DNA from: Lasiodiplodia sp. COLG20
Lineage: Eukaryota > Ascomycota > Dothideomycetes > Botryosphaeriales > Botryosphaeriaceae
NCBI GenBank assembly: GCA_009801085.1
Contig: VNWV01000041.1
Coordinates: forward strand, 1-64,000
Reading direction: 5' to 3'
Length of the DNA stretch: 64,000 nucleotides
Below, piece by piece: positions 1 through 9,048 of this stretch. How positions within the stretch are numbered: the stretch's first letter is position 1; every line of letters begins with the position of its first letter. The notes under the pieces were generated by a model. The model saw only the letters and a list, made by a program, of their open reading frames with translations. It did not search any database and had not been told where the DNA came from. Position numbers and translations under genes: made by a program.

Positions 1-871
1 CTTCCCGCCAGAATCTAACGCCCCATCGCTCCACAGTGGCGGCGACCTGAGCTCCTCGACCGTCTCATCCTTCGAGGCCTGCATCAACGACTGCGCCACC
101 ACCACCGGCTGCATCGACGTCAGCTACGTCAACGGCGCGTGCTACAAAAAGAACACCCTCACCACCGCCGTCCCCAACTCCAGCGTCTGGACCGCCAAAC
201 TCTCCACCGCCTCCACCGCCTCCGGCCCCTCGTGCCCGGCCAGCAACGGCCTCAGCACCACCGTCTCCACCGGCGGCGCCTACAACATCCTGTGCGGCAC
301 CGACTACGCCGGCGGCGACATGAAGGAGGTCGACACCGCCTCCTTCGAAGCCTGTCTCGAAGCCTGCGACCAGAACACCGGCTGCGTCGGCGTGTCGTAC
401 GTGGCGCCGTCGTGCTACCTCAAGAACGCGCTGACGGCGACGCCGAATGCGGTCTCGTACGTGTGGGGCGCGACGAAGGCGATCGACGTCCCGACGGCGT
501 GCCCGGCGGCCGAGGGCACGACGGTGACGGATGACGCTGGGAACTCGTACACGATCAAGTGCAACTACGACAGCCCCGGGTTCGACTTCTACGTCGTGAA
601 GGCGGATAGCTTCGACGCGTGCATGGACGTGTGCGCCGGGCAGCAGGACTGCGTGGGCATCTCGTGGGTGCCGGATTACAACGACTGCTGGCCCAAGTAC
701 TACATGCCCGACTACGCCTTCTTCTCGGATAGGACGCTCAGCTACGACGTCTGGCTTGCTATCAGGGATGTGGAGGAGGTCGAGCTGCAGGAGCCGACGG
801 AGCAGGAGGGTGGTTGGAATACCCCGGAGCCGGAGGAGCCGGAGGTCTCGTTCTCTGATGATGAGGAATGA
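1..871 (+). CDS. Apple/PAN-like repeat protein, 3' part
   Basis: The reading frame is open from base 2 to the TGA at 869-871, so the start lies left of the window. The visible 289 residues hold three copies of a cysteine-rich module. Each has a SFEAC or SFDAC opening, a second Cys 3-4 residues on, a G/D-C-(I/V)-(D/G)-(V/I)-S core and a closing Cys about 10 residues later. This spacing matches fungal apple/PAN-type domains, which bind carbohydrate or protein and usually sit outside the cell. The tail after the third module is very acidic and proline-rich (PEPEEPEVSFSDDEE) with no membrane segment. A signal peptide would be in the missing part. Codon use is strongly C/G-ending, as in a well-expressed gene. 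The ligand cannot be told from sequence. Confidence 0.75.
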   Translation, partial: FPPESNAPSLHSGGDLSSSTVSSFEACINDCATTTGCIDVSYVNGACYKKNTLTTAVPNSSVWTAKLSTASTASGPSCPASNGLSTTVSTGGAYNILCGTDYAGGDMKEVDTASFEACLEACDQNTGCVGVSYVAPSCYLKNALTATPNAVSYVWGATKAIDVPTACPAAEGTTVTDDAGNSYTIKCNYDSPGFDFYVVKADSFDACMDVCAGQQDCVGISWVPDYNDCWPKYYMPDYAFFSDRTLSYDVWLAIRDVEEVELQEPTEQEGGWNTPEPEEPEVSFSDDEE

Positions 872-1094
872 AGGACGAAAAAACGTCGCCGCCTACAGGC
901 TGTCTGAGCCGAATTCTAATGTTTTATCAACGTTAATTCAGTCGTATTAATACATTTTATACATCTGACTACATGACTCTTGTGCAACCTTGACAGTTGA
1001 TAACGACGGAACAGCATCAAAAGTATTGAGCCGTATCATCCCATTCCTCCAGTCCCCCCAAACATCATCGTCGGTGCAGCTGATCTCGCTTCGT

Positions 1095-1449
1095 CTATGC
1101 CACACTGATGCTCGTAGCGCACGGCGTCGGGTCATCCGGCACGCACGGCACCGGCACCGGCACCGGCTCCGGCTCAGGCTCGCGCTTGCCCACACCGACG
1201 CAGCTGGTCGGGTCGTCCGGGACGCAGGGCTGCGGCTCAGGCTCACGCTTGGAGCCGATGTTGGTGCAGCTCGTGGGATCGTCAGGCACGCATGGCACGG
1301 CCTCGCGCTTGGTGGGCGTGCCGAGAGGGGAGGCGAGGGTGAGAGTGGCTGGGGGATGGTTTTGTTAGTCTTTGGGCTCGGTGTGGAGAGGTGGAGGGAG
1401 GGACGGGGGGCTTGCCGAAGAGGAGGGCGGTGGCGGTGCTGAACTTCAT
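1095..1449 (-). CDS. Kex2/Ste13-type repeat peptide precursor
   Basis: Two exons, 1449-1416 and 1348-1095, are joined by a 67-nt intron. It has a GC donor (GCAAGC), a branch site GACTAAC and acceptor CCCCCAG. The joined product is about 95 residues. It opens with a signal peptide (MKFSTATALLFATLTLAS) and then has three units, each opened by Lys-Arg. Unit 1 is KR-EA-VP then CVPDDPTSC; unit 2 is KR-EP-EP-QP then CVPDDPTSC; unit 3 is KR-EP-EP-EP-VP-VP-VP then CVPDDPTPC. Lys-Arg is the Kex2 site, and X-Ala/X-Pro dipeptides are the substrate of Ste13-type dipeptidyl aminopeptidases, as in the alpha-pheromone precursor. Removing whole dipeptides leaves every peptide starting at its first Cys. Known filamentous alpha-pheromones also have two Cys, but with six residues between them and usually Trp at the edge; here there are seven and no Trp. 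It may be a divergent pheromone, another Kex2-processed peptide or a RiPP precursor. The unspliced reading frame lacks the signal peptide and could be missed by gene finders. Confidence 0.72.
1119..1292 (-). repeat. Three copies of a 27-nt peptide core
   Basis: The nine-codon cores lie at 1292-1266, 1226-1200 and 1145-1119 on the minus strand. The first two encode the same nine residues through partly different codons; the third changes only Ser to Pro at position 8. The stretches between them vary in length and sequence apart from the Lys-Arg and the X-Pro dipeptides. Selection therefore appears to hold the core and the processing sites rather than the spacers. Confidence 0.8.
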
Positions 1450-2639
1450 CGTGGCGAGTTGGGTATTGGTTGCTGGCTTTTGCGATTGATATTTTGGCGG
1501 CTGCTGATGCTGGGACTTGAAGGGGCAGTGGAAATACGTTTTATACAGAAGGAGGCCTCCCGTGTCCACATTTCGAGCCCGCCGACTTCGGTGAATGCGG
1601 AGGAGGGGTGCTGGCAGGTCGGCACGATTTACTCCGCAAGTTTGCTCTTGACTTGGACGTTGCGGGATGTGGAGTAGAGAGTAGGCCGAGATCTCCAATC
1701 AGATAACTTGCATCTGATAACTTAATGCCGCATAAGCTGTTAGGCCTTCACTCGGTGTGATTGCCCCACAGCTTGTCCGCCGATCGACATCTCACCCTTT
1801 CACCCGCCATAATTACACGTGTAGGAAAAACACCAGGAGCTCAACGCTAGCATCATCATGTGAGCCTCTTCTATGCCCATGGGCATTTATAATTGGCCTA
1901 CTTACCAGATAAGCTGTCATTAATTCAGGATGCATCATTTTTGACCTACCAGGAGACTCTGCCACGCTGGGGGAACCCTTTGGCCAATAAGACTTTTGAT
2001 GTTGAACCTGAGTAATCCCGTCAGGTAAATTCTTCATTGGATGTAGACTTCAACTGGGGGCCTCGATCTGCACCCGAATGTTCTCCAGCTTCTCCGTGAT
2101 CACGCAATTGGCTTGGCGGACGGAGTTGTTGCTACTGTTGCATGTAGGCCCATCATACTTCCGGCGATTTCCTGAATTGTCCGATCTATTAATTCATGGA
2201 CTACAGCAGATCAATGCTGATTCTTAAGTCAACCGTGACAGCATTCGGATCATCGGACTCGGATTCGTACCATGTTGCTTGAACTGGAGAGATCTGAACA
2301 TCTCCACCTCGTATTAAGTTCACATTTGATTGCTCGGATTTTGTAAAGTTCTATGAATAACACAAGCTACGCACAACTACTCCTCTGCTTGGATCAGGCC
2401 CACTTAGAAGTGTGACGTCACAAGGCAAGAAGCGACCGTAAGGCGTCCAGCGAAAAGCCTTTCTCAAGCATCGCCGACCTTCATCGGCCAAGACCCTAAA
2501 AAAAGCTTGATCGACATGTCGGCAAATTCTCACATTCAAAACAGGTAGTTCTTGTCGACCTTAAATTGTAAATAGGTAGGTCACGCCGATGTCCGGATTT
2601 TGATCGTTTCACGCCAGCATACTTTAAGACTACACAGGA
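1450..2639. other. Intergenic, no gene seen
   Basis: The sequence is low in coding signal and rich in short AT runs; I see no open frame with a recognisable domain. The first 100 bases upstream of 1449 should hold the promoter of the peptide precursor. The stretch just before its ATG (minus strand) is A- and C-rich, as in many fungal 5' leaders. Confidence 0.5.
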
Positions 2640-2679
2640 TCCCAGTTCTGACAATATCGAGGATACGCTATCTCGTGTA

Positions 2680-2880
2680 ATGGATGGTATGAAGTTATCG
2701 GTTATGGAATACCCTAGTCCTTATTCACCATACATCATGCTCAGCCATTGTTGGGAAAGGTCTGGTGCTGACGAGGTGAAGACCACGAAAGAAAATCTTA
2801 ATGAGTGTGATAACTTCTACGAAACTAAAAGCAATAAAGAATGGAGTAAGGTAAGAGATGCATGTTCTCCACATGATGTA
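2680..2880 (+). pseudogene. HET-domain relic
   Basis: A short open frame reads YIMLSHCWE followed by TTKENLNE about 14 residues later and WSKVRDA. This is the start of a HET (heterokaryon incompatibility) domain, whose usual form is Y-x-x-L-S-x-x-W-G followed by a T-x-x-N-L segment and then F-x-D-A. The frame ends soon after, and I found neither the upstream part nor the rest of the domain in a plausible exon. The final Gly of the first motif is Glu here. It is probably a decayed fragment. Confidence 0.5.
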
Positions 2881-2917
2881 CTACATGACAGTCCTCACGT
2901 TTCTTGAAAAGCCACAC

Positions 2918-4063
2918 CTACTTACCTCCTACCGTGACAGTCAAAGACTCAGGTTTATCCGACTGCACCTTCCCACTCTGATCCTTGCCGCCATGAGGCG
3001 TGACATCATCGTAAGCGAAAGCATAGCCCCTCCCATCAGATGTGGTCCCATGCACGATCTTAGCGTAGTGGTTCGTGACTCCGTGCTTGTAGTAATCCTT
3101 GATTCCGTTCGGATCGGGGATCTCGTGGTTCTCCAGCAGCGTGGAGCGGTTGAACGCAGCACACAGCAGCGGGATGATGGCCTTTCTCTCATCGCTGCCC
3201 TGGTTCTCGAACGGACCCGTGGCGTTGTCGAAGATGTTCCTGGACGACGGCTTGCTGAAAGCCTCGCCGCCGACCTTGAGCACGCCGTTCTCGACGTGGC
3301 CTCTCAGCGTGGTAGACGGGTTGATCTTCACCAGAAGCGTGTCGTGTTGGTACTTCTGCCAGACCTTGTTGATGTATTGGTCGTAGTAGTCGGCGAACAG
3401 CTGAGGGTGCAGGCTGGCCATGGCCTTGTCCGGGCTGAGGGCTCGCACGTACTTGTCGTCCGTCTTCAGGACCAGCCTGGCCCATCCGCCTCCGAGGTGC
3501 TCGAGCTTCCTGCAGACGGCTGCCAGCCCGCCCGCAGGGAGGCCTGAGACGTGCGACTCCTTGTTGCCAGAGTGCTTCAGTGACAAAGCGATCGGCAGCC
3601 CCACGAAGTCGACGAAGCTGATGTTGGCGTACATCTGCTTCGCGTTCCACGTGAACTCGGCGAAGCCCCACTTGGCGTTCCGGCCTTTGCCGTCGGTAGG
3701 GGTTGGCTCGACAAGGTGTGGGCTGCTGTCCTCGGCGTTGTGATTCAGGGCGAAGTCAAGCTTCCCCAGCACGAAGTAGATTCGCCCGCTCTTGGTGTGA
3801 GGGATCGTGGCAGGGGTGCTGGAGCCCGGCCCTCCAAGCTTGATGGCGCAGTCTTGTCCGAGGGGTGCGCCGTTGGAGGGAGGGTTTGCTGGATAGTATG
3901 GAGTCTTGCCGTTGGCACGCAGGAAGAAGAGGTGCTTGCGTTGGGGATCAGTTCCAGTGATGTAGGCGTGGACATTGTCGGCATTGGTCGTGTTGCGGAG
4001 ATGGATTGTGAACTGGGCCTGAGCGGCCGCAGTCAAGACTTCTTGGTCGTCGATGGAACCCAT
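2918..4063 (-). CDS. GH64-like beta-1,3-glucanase
   Basis: A single exon of 381 residues from the ATG at 4063. An in-frame start 34 residues upstream exists, but MGSIDDQ is the likelier one because the extra N-terminus is low in complexity. The sequence fits the glycoside hydrolase 64/thaumatin-like fold: an N-terminal beta domain (FTIHLRNTT, VHAYITG), SGRIYFVLGKL, then AKWGFAEFTWN, YANISFVDFVGLPIALSL and a C-terminal half with AIIPLLCAAFNRSTLL and YAKIVHGTTSDGRGYAFAYDDV. Family members cut beta-1,3-glucan and release laminaripentaose. No signal peptide is obvious at the chosen start, which is unusual for a wall enzyme. A decayed copy of its C-terminal part lies at 43.4 kb in the same orientation. 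Confidence 0.8.
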   Translation of the reverse strand: MGSIDDQEVLTAAAQAQFTIHLRNTTNADNVHAYITGTDPQRKHLFFLRANGKTPYYPANPPSNGAPLGQDCAIKLGGPGSSTPATIPHTKSGRIYFVLGKLDFALNHNAEDSSPHLVEPTPTDGKGRNAKWGFAEFTWNAKQMYANISFVDFVGLPIALSLKHSGNKESHVSGLPAGGLAAVCRKLEHLGGGWARLVLKTDDKYVRALSPDKAMASLHPQLFADYYDQYINKVWQKYQHDTLLVKINPSTTLRGHVENGVLKVGGEAFSKPSSRNIFDNATGPFENQGSDERKAIIPLLCAAFNRSTLLENHEIPDPNGIKDYYKHGVTNHYAKIVHGTTSDGRGYAFAYDDVTPHGGKDQSGKVQSDKPESLTVTVGGK

Positions 4064-5561
4064 TGTGTGAGTATGAGGAGCAGATTGCAGTATAAAGTCT
4101 TGAGTAGATGGATGATGAATTGGCTGGCTTGCTTTGGTGGCCTTGTTGGATGCTGAATCCAACAACTTTTATACTTAACGGCAACTCAACATGTGGATCA
4201 AAGGTCAAGATAGTGCATACCCAAAGGCTTGATGCTACCTTGGTTCCGATGATCTGACATTGAAAATGGTTTGAACAGGTGTGAAGGGGTTTCTTGGACG
4301 ATGTAACATTCACACGCAAAGAGAAAATAGGTTTGGCTTAGCCCTGGTTGCCGTACTATGGCTATGTTCCTAACAGATGACTTGATCCTACCCATTAAAG
4401 AAAACTACCGAGTGACACCATAGATCTCGATACGATATTCCCTCGACCTCTCCGCTAGGCTCACTCATCTTATAGGCTATGCTACGTCTCGTTTACCAGG
4501 CAAGGCAATTCCAAAGGCGATATGTCCTAGCTAAGTAGGAAAAATTATATACAAGGCAAATAACCATGCCTATTTAGCTAAAATGTAGTTCATTTGTATA
4601 TCTGTTTTAGCGTGGGCAGGGGCTGTGGCTTGCCAAGACGGATTCGCCGGATCGAGCTTACTCACGTGCACATCTCGAATCCTCCGCAGGGCTGAAAACA
4701 GACTGTGAAGCTATCGATCCACGGTTCTACTGCCGAGATAAAGCGAACCTAGCTACTACCATTTCACACGCTCCTGTTGTTGGTAGAACTAAAGGCTATG
4801 CGTAAGCATCCTGCATGACCAAAAGTGTGTCCACGTCGTAAGGCGCCTGTTCCTTGAGACATACATGTTTATTTGGGAAGCTAATAATGGATTTCTGTGG
4901 CACGTCTACAACTATGGGACGAGGAGTGCGGAAATATTCCACTGCGAACGCAGCAAGTGGTGCTGTCGCGAAGTTTATACTGACACGGCAATGACAGCAG
5001 CGCACTGGTGAACGTATTAGCAACGCCAACATCGCAACTCCGATCGCCGGCGGAGTACTGCTATTCGCGGCTTTTTTTGGATTGGCAATGGCGTCATGGC
5101 TATGGCGGCGGGAACGGAGAGAATGGAGAATATTCAGCAGGCTATTCCGATGGTGGCGAGTTCTACAGAAGGGGCTGAGATAGCTTCCGAGGAGCATCAA
5201 AGTAAAGGACGTCTGGTCGAAGCTGACGGGCTGCACCAGATCTCAGGGCTGCCGCCGTCGTCCGAAAGGACTTACTTTTAAGAGATTCGTCTCGAAATCA
5301 GTGTTGAACTAGCTGTTGTAGAGGTAAATTTGGCCTTTCTGCCACTGCGAACACTCGTACAGCCCAAGATGAGAATGAATTGACTGCTGTTCCGAGTACG
5401 CTTTTCAGTCGCCAGGCTTCTGACTTCGTAACACGCATACTTCAATATCGAAAGCATCATAGACTAATCGGTCTTTGGATACGATTGATGTGAATAACAA
5501 CCACAACCAATGCAAATGACGGGATGTAGCTGCAGAAGATCGGCGTGGTGTAGTTGTTGCG
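4064..5561. other. Intergenic, no firm gene
   Basis: Between 4490 and 4620 the sequence is AT-rich with many TA steps and looks like old decayed repeat. At 5020-5150 (plus strand) one frame reads a hydrophobic stretch (IAGGVLLFAAFFGLAMASW) followed by many Arg, like the membrane anchor of a fungal surface protein. No exon in front of it could be recognised and the frame stops, so I do not call a gene. Confidence 0.45.
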
Positions 5562-7087
5562 TTATTCGTCCTGCCGAAGAAGAAGCAATAACTTCCCCCC
5601 ACTGGGCCCCGCACTGAATAGGTCATACAATCGCATATCCTCTTCCCGCATAGACTTGTCTATTTCACCGTCGAAACGTAGGAAGAAGGCGGCTACAAGT
5701 TTGTTCAATTCCATTTTTGCAAGGCTGCAGCAATCAGCACTGTCCAGCGCGTCAGGGAATGGTACTCACTTAATCCCGATGCATGACCTTGGACCAACTG
5801 AAAATGGCGTGAACGCTTCTTTCCTGAGCTCATCCTCTTCCTTCTCAAGCCAGCGTTCGGGCAAGAAGTTCTCCGGATTCGGGAAGGCGGTCGCGTCGCG
5901 GAGAACCGTATAGTTCTGTGACCCGACTGTCGTCTATAGAGTACTTTCTCAGCGGCAATTGCTCAACTGGAGAAGATCAACTTACCCCTTTGGGAATTGC
6001 TACTCCAGCAACCATAGTATCCCGCAGTGCTGTCCTTGGCTTGGTAGCAATGATAGTCGGATAGCACCTCAATGTCTCGTTAATGACAGCCTGCAAATAC
6101 GGCAGCTTCGCACAGTCCACTCCCGCGGGCACAACCCTTCTGTCCTCTCCAAACGCCATCTTCAGCTCCCGTCTCAGCTTCCCCGCCACCTCCGGCCTCC
6201 GCAGCACCGCCCAAAGCACGTACACAAACGTATTCGCCCATGCACTCCTCCGCCAGCTCCGAATCCGTCAGCTGCCTTCCGAGAAACGCGTCCTTGCCAT
6301 GCAGCGCATTCTGCAAAAACGGCGTGCGCGTACCCTGCGCCCGCCACCGCCGCACCAGGTCCACGCAGTACTCCTTCCACTTCCGCACATCCCTGAAGTA
6401 CCCGCCCACGCGGCCCGGCACGTACGGGCCCCACCGCTCGAGCTGCGGCACGAACTCCTTGAACGCGAACGTCGGCCGCCACGAGCGCAGGCACGCTACC
6501 ACCCAGTGTTCCTGGCCGCGCGTCACGCATCCGGGATCCTCGTCGAACATGAGGTGGTACACGATGTCGAACCCGAGCCAGTGCGCCCACGGCACGGCGT
6601 TGAGCGGCGCGCCACCCGCGCTCCGGCTGGCCCACTGATCCAGCATGCATCCGATCTTGGACGAGATGTGCGGCTCGAAGTCGAGCAGGGCGGCCTGGGA
6701 GAAGCCGCGCTGCAGCAGCTTCTTGCGCTGCTTGTGGGCGTCCGCATCGCGGAAGCTGAAGAGGTGCTCTTCGTGGTAGACGCGCTTCGCGCGGTAGAAG
6801 GAGGCTTCCTTGACGAAGGCGTCGGAGGTGTAGATTTCTTTCGTCGCGCTGGGCGAAGCGAAGGAGAGCTCGTTGGGCCCGACGCGGACGATGGGGCCGT
6901 GGCGCTGGTGCGCGTCGTGGATGCGGAAGGACTTTTCGCCGCGCAGGTTGCCGAGGCGGCTCCAGAGGCGGGAGATGCGGGCGAGGGGTGGGCCCGGGAT
7001 CTTGCGGAGGGGGTGGAAGAAGATGTTGTAGATGCAGGAGGCGGTGGTGTAGATGACGGCAAAGATGAAGAAGTAAGAAAGGACCAT
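5562..7087 (-). pseudogene. Cytochrome P450, I-helix deleted
   Basis: The start MVLSYFFIF at 7087 gives a membrane anchor, then the proline hinge FFHPLRKIPGPPLARI, the usual RIHDAHQRHGPIVRVGPNEL block and a long first exon. After SELAEECMG the frame should run into the oxygen-binding I-helix (A/G-G-x-D/E-T-T). Instead it changes frame near 6236-6246 and resumes with ANTFVYVLWAVLRRPE, so about ten residues and the frame are lost. The rest is intact: LPYLQAVINETLRCYP (K-helix ExxR as ETLR), an intron beginning near 5985, the PERW block, the haem loop FSVGPRSCIGI, another intron, and a C-terminal exon ending at 5562. Everything except the deletion looks functional, so the loss is recent or an assembly error. 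It would be inactive as read. Confidence 0.78.
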
Positions 7088-7452
7088 TTTGACGGACGGA
7101 GAATTGGGATACTTGATTGGATGGCTATCTGGAAGTTTAGACGAGTACATGATTGTGGGCGAGGAGAAGTGTGTTTCTCGGGATAGAGTTGCGCTTCAAC
7201 GGCGCTGTTCATATCAACTCCAACACATGAACCTTGTATGCGGGGTAGGTCAGTCCTGTCGATTACCCCGCCTACTGCGGGGGAGTAACAACCCTCGGAC
7301 ATTTAACTTCACATAGCATAAGCAGGGCGCTACTTTCCGCGCTGGGTTCCGCTGGGTTCCGCACCGGGAATACATCAAAAAAGTACCGACACGCCCATCG
7401 CCAAAACAAAATTGCAAACCTACTGACTATTTTGCAAAAGAACAAAAGATAC
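7088..7452. other. Intergenic, no gene seen
   Basis: This holds the upstream region of the P450 relic and the 3' flank of the tRNA-like locus. Nothing else was recognised. Confidence 0.5.
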
Positions 7453-7631
7453 TGCATCGGCTAGGAATTGAACCCAGGTCTCATCGAACACTCAAAGCCC
7501 CGGGCCCGGGCTCGTCCAAAGACGAGGGCTTTCAAAGGGAATCACCCCTTTGCCTGCTGAACGGGTGTTACCCCGTTCACAAAGTTCCACTCTGTAGAGC
7601 TGATACATTCTAACCACTGAACTACCGACGC
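7453..7631 (-). tRNA. tRNA-like gene with ~106-nt insert
   Basis: The ends pair as a seven-base acceptor stem (GCGTCGG with CCGATGC, then discriminator A). The 5' half has an A-box-like D arm (TAGTTCAGTGGTTAGAAT) and the 3' half a good T arm (CTGGG, loop TTCAATT, CCTAG). The anticodon region carries an insert of about 106 nt instead of a short intron. It folds into several hairpins: GAACGGG/CCCGTTC, AAAGGG/CCCTTT, CTCGTC/GACGAG and AAAGCCC with GGGCTTT. The anticodon cannot be fixed; the best fit of the anticodon stem has one mismatch and no T at position 33. It may be a tRNA with an unusually long structured intron or a tRNA pseudogene with an insertion. Confidence 0.5.
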
Positions 7632-7831
7632 ATTTCGTTGTTGAAGACGCAATTGATAGCGAATTATATGAAGGAAAGAATTGCAAGCGATAGAGCAGAA
7701 GAGCCAAGGCTAGCCGGCCATTCTCACAATTGTGCCGTGAATATATACACTCATGGATCTGGTAGAAAAAAAGAGGAGGGAAAGTTGAAAAAGCAGCAGT
7801 GACTGTTCCTCTCGGGGAGTTTACAGAAGCA

Positions 7832-9048
7832 CTAAGGCTTTTCTTGCCAGACATTTGCAAGGTACTCCTCAGCGTTGGAGAAGCGGTAATGTGGAAGTAG
7901 CTTATTCCAGTCATCCGAGACAGCCCACGACCCGGCCTCAATGGCCTTGAAATACCCTGCAACGATTTCCTCTGACATCGTTTCCCGTAGATCAACGGGA
8001 ATAGCAGGATGATCGATTCTCGGAACCCACGAGGTTTGGAGTTTGCCGGCCTCATAAACCTCTTGTGCCACTGACTCTACCTTCATCGATCCTGGTCGAA
8101 ATAGTTAGCAATTATACCCAAACGATATTGCGAAATCTGCCTGAATACCTCGAAGCTTGTTTCCAAGCTCTACCAGTTCTTTGATGGTAATCTGCGACCC
8201 TTGGATGCCACCAACGGCGGGCCACTTCCCCGGATAGTCCAGTGCTTCGGCTACTACTGCTGCTACATCTTCAACCGTGGTGAGGGTGATGATAAAATTA
8301 CCATCACCAGGGACGAGCGCCCTCCGATTGTGGAAGTCCACATACATGGGGACGAGGGTGAAATGTGGGGTTGTCTTGTGCGGCCACGCGAAGAAATTGG
8401 TAAAAAAGCCAGTCTGAAACAGACAATACTCAAGAACCTTGAAAATGGTTAGACCAAAGGTAAATCGCTCTCGAATAAGCCGTAGCTTACTGTCTTCTTT
8501 CTGTTGACCTCTTCCAGGTACTCACGAACTCTATCCTTGTAAGCGTAGTGCGGAGAGGCGCTATAGCTTCGGCTTTTGTCCATCAGTACCTTCTGAGCAC
8601 GGTGTACATTAGTTGATAACTTACGTTCCCCATTCTGAAGGCGCGAATCTCTTTACTCCAGCCTCGACACAAGCGTCAATGAGAAGCTCTTGCATGCGCT
8701 GGACAAGATCGAAGTTCGAATCTGCTAGAAAAGACAGCACGACGTCGACACCGCGCAGAGCTTCAACGAGTTGAGTTTTGTTCTCGTAGTCAACGGTCAC
8801 ATAGTTGACTCCTGCAGGCGGCACGTTCGCATGTTCCTATAGTGGTGTACCGTGTAAGCTTCATGGACGATTACTGCAAATGATAATCATTCGTACTCGC
8901 CGAGTAAAAACAGTAACCTTATGCTTTTTCTTGGCAAGAATAGCATCTGTGACGTCCCTGCCAACACCTGAACAGTTTAGCCATGGAAAGAAGATGGGTT
9001 GAAGAATTACGCACTGCCTGAGCCTCCTGCAAGTACAACGTGAACCAT
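7832..9048 (-). CDS. NmrA/isoflavone reductase-like protein
   Basis: The gene begins MVHVVLAGGSG at 9048. Its first exon ends after 34 nt at 9015 inside the nucleotide-binding GGSGRDV loop; exon 2 starts at 8957 and exon 3 at 8836. The middle reads VDYENKTQLVEALRGVDVVLSFL and ACVEAGVKRFAPSEWG, the signature of the atypical short-chain reductases of the NmrA/isoflavone-reductase type. Later exons give YVDFHNRRALVPGDG, TTVEDVAAVVAEALDYPGKW and end at 7832 with EEYLANVWQEKP. The family binds NADP(H) and reduces phenolic or other small substrates, or acts as a redox-sensing regulator; the substrate cannot be told. It is a close relative of the gene at 10807 with the first intron at the same codon position, and the two are transcribed away from each other. 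Confidence 0.82.

Noticed and set aside
1095..1449. Ordinary alpha-mating pheromone gene as the sole explanation
   Set aside because: The core lacks Trp and has seven, not six, residues between the cysteines; kept only as one of several options.
4796..5236. Minus-strand frame of 146 codons and an opposite hydrophobic segment
   Set aside because: Neither could be joined to a recognisable gene.
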